NCBI RefSeq assembly: GCF_007830455.1
Contig: NZ_VLLB01000002.1
Location: forward strand, 310,001 to 374,000
Reading direction: 5' to 3'
DNA: 64,000 bases
Source: Pseudoduganella lurida
GTDB lineage: Bacteria > Pseudomonadota > Gammaproteobacteria > Burkholderiales > Burkholderiaceae_D
Part shown: one piece after another, positions 60,509 to 64,000 of the stretch
Layout of the letters: each line of letters opens with the position of its first letter
Position numbering within the stretch: position 1 is the stretch's first letter
Notes under the pieces: model-generated
Told to the model about the DNA's origin: nothing
Databases searched by the model: none
The model's input: only the letters and a program-made list of their open reading frames with translations
Position numbers and translations under genes: made by a program

Positions 60509-61931
60509 CGACGGTAACTTCGACGCTGCCCAGTCGGATATTGGCACGCGCTCTGATTCGCTTAGCAGCAAAGAACTGATGCGGCACATCGCCGAGCATG
60601 TGGCGGCTACCGAAAACCGCCTAGGGAAAGCGTGTCCGCCTGCTCAGGCGTTGTCTTCCCCCATCAATAGACTCGGCGCCCGAAGAGACGCGACGTTCAA
60701 GGCAATCTGCACGGCGCCATCGATCAACTGGACGCCAGCAGGTTCTGGCCAAGTGCCAGTTCCGTACCAAACTGTGCAGGATCTCTCCAATAGTACAAGC
60801 ACCGCGCGCACTGTTAATTTCAATGGCGCTCCTGCCTATCTCTTAGACCAAACCAAGCAGCCGAAAGGAACCGGCGATGAACGCGGCACGGGCAAAGGCA
60901 TTCGGTCGGGAACGGTGACTGGAGAAGTGAAGCCGGTGGATGGATGCAAGAGCGTTCGCATCGAGGGGAAGCAAGTTGTTCGTGAGGGGGACCACTGCAC
61001 CATGAATGGGGGGAACAATCCTGGTGTAATCGTAAAAAACGCTGTCACCTCTGCGTCTGGTGTGCCAATTAACTTAACCATTTCACAACCATTCTGCGAA
61101 CCACGCGACCAAGGTAAAAGTGACGCATTAGCCGTCGCCCTGGATGAAGTCAAGAAGCCATCGTTTTACACGGTATGGAACAAGCCGCTTCCGAAGGAAC
61201 CACTACCAACGCAGTTTTTCGTTCCGATCACTTCAGACGCTATCAATGACCGGCATCTGAGAACCGCCAATAGCATCGTAATGGCCCTGCTGGGTCCGTT
61301 CGCTACGCCCGGTGCAATTGCTCGTTTGCGCGGGTTCGACGAGCAAATCGTATCAGTATCCAACGCCCTTGGTGCGGCACTAATGAGCACACTTGGGGCG
61401 GTTGCAGTCAGTAGAGTTCAGAGCGAACCGAACACAAATACGAGTGGCATGATCAACCGCCAGCGTAGTTCTGCCAATGGCGTTAAAGTTCAAGGGACAA
61501 GGCCACCGCAAGCGAACGCGTTCGGGATCGAGCAAGGCAATTTTTCCGCGATAAAGCCAGGACCTTTACCAGACGATATGGCGGCGACATTCAGTGGAGG
61601 ACGATATAGTGAATTCATCCTGTCGCGAGATATTGTCCTATACAGATCAGGTACAATCAGCCAACCGTTAGGCCAGTACTTTAGTCTTGAAAAACCGGGC
61701 GGAGTACTGCAAACTAGAATCGACAAGGCAGTCTTGCCGAGTTGGCCGGGTGGGGGTAAGTCCCCTCTCGATACAACCTTTGGCATTTTGATACCAGCTG
61801 GCACGAAGGTTTATGTTGGCGTGGTTGGCGTGCAGAGCGGTTTTTATATGGGCGGAACACAACAGGTTGTAGTACCCCGCCCTTGGACAATACAAGGCGT
61901 TAAAGTCATTAGTCAGGAGCCGCTTAAATGA
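60492..61931 (+). CDS. DUF4150 PAAR-like effector with unassigned C-terminal toxin domain
   Basis: 479 residues. Residues ~55-185 form a DUF4150 PAAR-like tip (PINRLG, SINWTPAGSGQVPVPYQTVQDL, then HCTMNGGNNPGVIVKN). A middle part has two mildly hydrophobic segments (about 260-310). The C-terminal ~115 residues (from about 365) read FSGGRYSEFILSRDIVLYRSG, GQYFSLEKPGG, GILIPAGTKVYVG and GGTQQVVVPRPW, an order that recalls ADP-ribosyltransferase or TNT-like NAD-glycohydrolase toxins; this is speculative. It overlaps the DUF2169 adaptor, and its stop overlaps the next ATG (ATGA). Confidence 0.8.
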   Translation: MTDEPNDGNFDAAQSDIGTRSDSLSSKELMRHIAEHVAATENRLGKACPPAQALSSPINRLGARRDATFKAICTAPSINWTPAGSGQVPVPYQTVQDLSNSTSTARTVNFNGAPAYLLDQTKQPKGTGDERGTGKGIRSGTVTGEVKPVDGCKSVRIEGKQVVREGDHCTMNGGNNPGVIVKNAVTSASGVPINLTISQPFCEPRDQGKSDALAVALDEVKKPSFYTVWNKPLPKEPLPTQFFVPITSDAINDRHLRTANSIVMALLGPFATPGAIARLRGFDEQIVSVSNALGAALMSTLGAVAVSRVQSEPNTNTSGMINRQRSSANGVKVQGTRPPQANAFGIEQGNFSAIKPGPLPDDMAATFSGGRYSEFILSRDIVLYRSGTISQPLGQYFSLEKPGGVLQTRIDKAVLPSWPGGGKSPLDTTFGILIPAGTKVYVGVVGVQSGFYMGGTQQVVVPRPWTIQGVKVISQEPLK

Positions 61932-62194
61932 ATACTTTTGAAGTTCAAAAATTGCTCGGCAAAATAGAGCAACTATTACGATCTAACGGATGCGCCTCCT
62001 GGGCAGACCGCGTGCGTGTTGTAAAACTTGTTCTCGTTGAGGATCCTGTCGCGGGAAAAAGTGAGGTCCTATCAATGTTTGGGGGGTTAGGGAGTTTGTC
62101 CGACATAATTTTATATTCCAATGGCACACCATTAATAGCTGAGAACGATATCCTTCAGGAGCTGCGCCAAGAGTTATTTGAGCAATTACATTGA
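61928..62194 (+). CDS. Candidate immunity protein, DUF6966-like
   Basis: 88 residues, acidic. EQLLRSNGCASWADRVRVVKL followed by VLSMFGGLGSLSDIILYSNG resembles the small family I recall as DUF6966 (L-x-x-x-G-x-x-x-WA ... FGG-x-GS-x-x-D). It starts inside the stop of the effector gene (ATGA) and has no signal peptide, so it should act in the cytosol, which agrees with an NAD-targeting toxin. Assignment as immunity protein is by position. DNA is AT-rich. Confidence 0.65.
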   Translation: MNTFEVQKLLGKIEQLLRSNGCASWADRVRVVKLVLVEDPVAGKSEVLSMFGGLGSLSDIILYSNGTPLIAENDILQELRQELFEQLH

Positions 62195-62274
62195 ACGTGC
62201 ACTTAGAAAAAATAATCACCTTTAGAATCAAATCAGCGAGTTGCAATGGTATTTATATTGCATAGACACGCTAG

Positions 62275-63486
62275 GGAAACACTGAACTAATCACTGAACG
62301 GCGAGCTATTTCATGTCGAGGACGGTCATGGCCGAGTCAGCCCGAAATGGCGGTTTTCTGAACCGCTAAAATCAAAAAAAAGGAATTTCCAGCCGTTGTC
62401 GTTCCGTTGCTACCCTCGGGGCACAACTTGGGCGTGTTGGCTGCCGAGGTATCTGCGCGCCAGCACCACATTGGCAAGGCCGAACAGCTTGAATAACTGG
62501 GCGTTGTTCTTAGCCAAGCCGTGATAGCGGGTTTTGGGATGCTTGAACGGACACTTCACAACATGAAAACAGTGCTCGACTTTCGCCCGTACGCTGCCCT
62601 TGGCTTGCTCCAGTTTTTCCCGGTGCCGATCAACCCCACGCTTCTTAAGGTTCTTGCGTACGCTCGGGCGCATTGCGGTATGCCACATGATAACTCTGTC
62701 GACGTTTTCCTCGCGCCTGCCGACACCTTGGTAACCCGCGTCACCGAGGACCATCGTCTCGCCGCCGTGCAGAAGCGCGTGTGCTTGCGTTACGTCCGCG
62801 ACGTTGCCGGCAGTGCCCACAACGGTGTGCACCAAACCCGTTGCCATGTCTACACCTGTATGGGCTTTCATCCCGAAGTGCCAGTCGTTTCCCTTCTACG
62901 ACAGGTGCATCTCCGGGTCACGTACCTTGTTGCTGTTCTTCGTCGAAGGCGGCGCCGCAATCAACGTCGCGTCGACGATGGTACCTCGCGCATCACGAGA
63001 CCTTTGCCTGCAAGGTGTCCGTTGATTTCGTCAAAGATCCGGCGTGTCAAGTTATGCTTCTCGAGCAGTCGGCGGAACTTGAGCAATGTGGTCGCATCGG
63101 GCGCCGACTCGTGCGTCAGATCGATGCCAACGAAGCCACGAATCGATTGGCTGTCGTAAATGGCATCTTCAACGCCTTCATCCGACAAACCAAAGCATTG
63201 CTGGGCGATATACATACGAAGCATCCGCTCCAAGCCGATCGGTGGTCGCCCTCGTCCATCGCCCTTCGAGTAGTACGGCAGCAGTGCTGCAACGAGCGCA
63301 GGCCATGGTGTCACGGCCTCGATCTCGGCCAGGAATCGGTCACGTCGCGTTTGCTTCTTCTTGCCAGAGAACTCGACGGCAGAAAAGCTCGATTGCTTCA
63401 TCATCGGAGAGAGAAAATTCGATGCAACATTGTGCCAGCTTGAGGTGCCGCCGTGGCAGCATCCGGGCGATTAAATCAGTACTTCC
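62275..63486 (-). mobile_element. Degenerate IS5-family insertion sequence
   Basis: About 1.2 kb. Imperfect terminal inverted repeats GGAAACACTGAACTAATC (62275-62292) and the complement of 63469-63486 share 14 of 18 bases. Flanks CTAG and CTAA fit the CTAR target of IS5 elements, with a one-base difference. The single transposase gene is broken by a frameshift and a stop. It sits directly behind the T6SS effector-immunity pair. Confidence 0.85.
62410..63404 (-). pseudogene. IS5 transposase, frameshift and nonsense mutation
   Basis: The N-terminal part (63404 down to about 62985) has the IS5 start: LPYYSKGDGRGRPPIGLERMLRMYIAQQCFGLSDEGVEDAIYDS and the LTHESAPDATTLLKFRRLLE DDE region. One missing G near 62981-62988 shifts the frame within [17 protein letters not shown]. 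In the restored frame a TAG at 62896-62898 interrupts [23 protein letters not shown]. The C-terminal part (VLGDAGYQG, RAKVEHCFHVVKCPF) is intact to 62410. The element cannot move on its own. Confidence 0.88.
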
Positions 63487-63536
63487 CTAACGCTTAGAAG
63501 AGAGGGTTACCGATATGAAAATGGGGAGATGAAAAA

Positions 63537-63941
63537 ATGAAATTAACTTTTAACCTTTTAGAGGTTCTCGCGAAAATATTTTCCGACCTTCAGCTCGAAT
63601 ACGATCTTGATTTAAGCTTGCTTACGGAAGACTCTGCAACACTTCGGTCGAAGAATTACGAAATTTTTCTCGGCATAGATTATGATGGAATTTACGCATC
63701 ATATTTCGGAAAAGACGAAAAGCTCGGGTATGATCTTTTAGGTTTTCTGTTGGAGTGCAGAAGAGACCGGCTTATATTCGCGAAAATCGAAAGCGATACT
63801 GCCACACATAAAGACTATGCAGTGCACCAATTTTCAGCACTTGCTCGGCATCTACATGATGGCAGTCCAGACATTTTAGCTGGGGAAGTAACATGGAAAA
63901 AGAGCTACAGATTACCAAAGCTTAGCAGGCCGGGAATTTAG
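63537..63941 (+). CDS. Hypothetical AT-rich protein behind the IS element
   Basis: 134 residues, family not recognised. No signal peptide or membrane segment; rich in Asp, Leu and Phe: FNLLEVLAKIFSDLQLEYDLDLSLL, NYEIFLGIDYDGIYASYFGKDEKLGYDLLGFLLECRRDR. GGGGAG lies ahead of the ATG. The composition is far more AT-rich than the chromosome. Small acidic genes of this kind at the end of T6SS islands are often immunity proteins, but nothing here proves it. Confidence 0.6.
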   Translation: MKLTFNLLEVLAKIFSDLQLEYDLDLSLLTEDSATLRSKNYEIFLGIDYDGIYASYFGKDEKLGYDLLGFLLECRRDRLIFAKIESDTATHKDYAVHQFSALARHLHDGSPDILAGEVTWKKSYRLPKLSRPGI

Positions 63942-64000
63942 GTACTTCTCAAAAGTTTAGCAACCAGACCTATAGAAAGGCGCCGGGGCTTGCTACTAAA

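Overview
The window looks like a chromosomal segment of a high-GC betaproteobacterium of the Oxalobacteraceae (Massilia / Pseudoduganella / Duganella type). This rests on the high GC, on the Burkholderiales gene orders (rpsB-tsf-pyrH-frr-uppS-cdsA-ispC-rseP-bamA-skp-lpxD-fabZ-lpxA-lpxB-rnhB; smc-zipA-ligA; map-glnD) and on families common in that group (DUF1631, PHB-depolymerase-type esterase behind a ribbon-helix-helix regulator). The genus is an inference; no rRNA or tRNA gene was seen.

Layout. 1-2 kb: a minus-strand membrane-protein operon (NfeD, QmcA-type SPFH protein, DUF4259 protein, start of a secreted protein). 2.2-5.7 kb: PEP synthase and its regulatory kinase PpsR, divergent. 5.8-12.3 kb: mixed accessory genes (LAS-type peptidase, Tat-exported-looking SDR, ECF41 sigma factor with a recognisable own-type promoter, MscS channel, small secreted DUF6289-like protein, REC-EAL protein). 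12.3-28.8 kb: a long minus-strand run for translation start-up (S2, EF-Ts, UMP kinase, RRF), isoprenoid and phospholipid precursors (UppS, CdsA, Dxr), envelope assembly (RseP, BamA, Skp), lipid A (LpxD, FabZ, LpxA, LpxB), RNase HII and an RNA methyltransferase. This run carries two non-coding oddities: a 13-bp tandem repeat between ispC and rseP, and a perfect hairpin plus T-tract between skp and lpxD.

29-33.2 kb is accessory: an RHH regulator with a palindromic candidate operator, an esterase with hexapeptide repeats, a Tae4/Tai4 type VI amidase effector-immunity pair and an orphan Cys/His protein. 33.5-53.4 kb returns to housekeeping: map, glnD, a pseudouridine synthase and ycgR on plus; an OPT transporter and then smc-zipA-ligA-galU-def on minus; a PAP2-like protein and DUF1631. 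LigA appears to carry a duplicated helix-hairpin-helix module.

54-64 kb is a compact, visibly lower-GC type VI secretion island: tssF, tssG, vgrG, a DUF2169 adaptor, a DUF4150 (PAAR-like) protein with an unassigned C-terminal toxin candidate, and a small overlapping immunity candidate. It is followed by a decayed IS5-family element and an orphan AT-rich gene. No tssB/C/K/L/M/H is present, so the island either depends on a T6SS elsewhere or continues outside the window. With Tae4/Tai4, the window holds two separate sets of likely antibacterial T6SS cargo.
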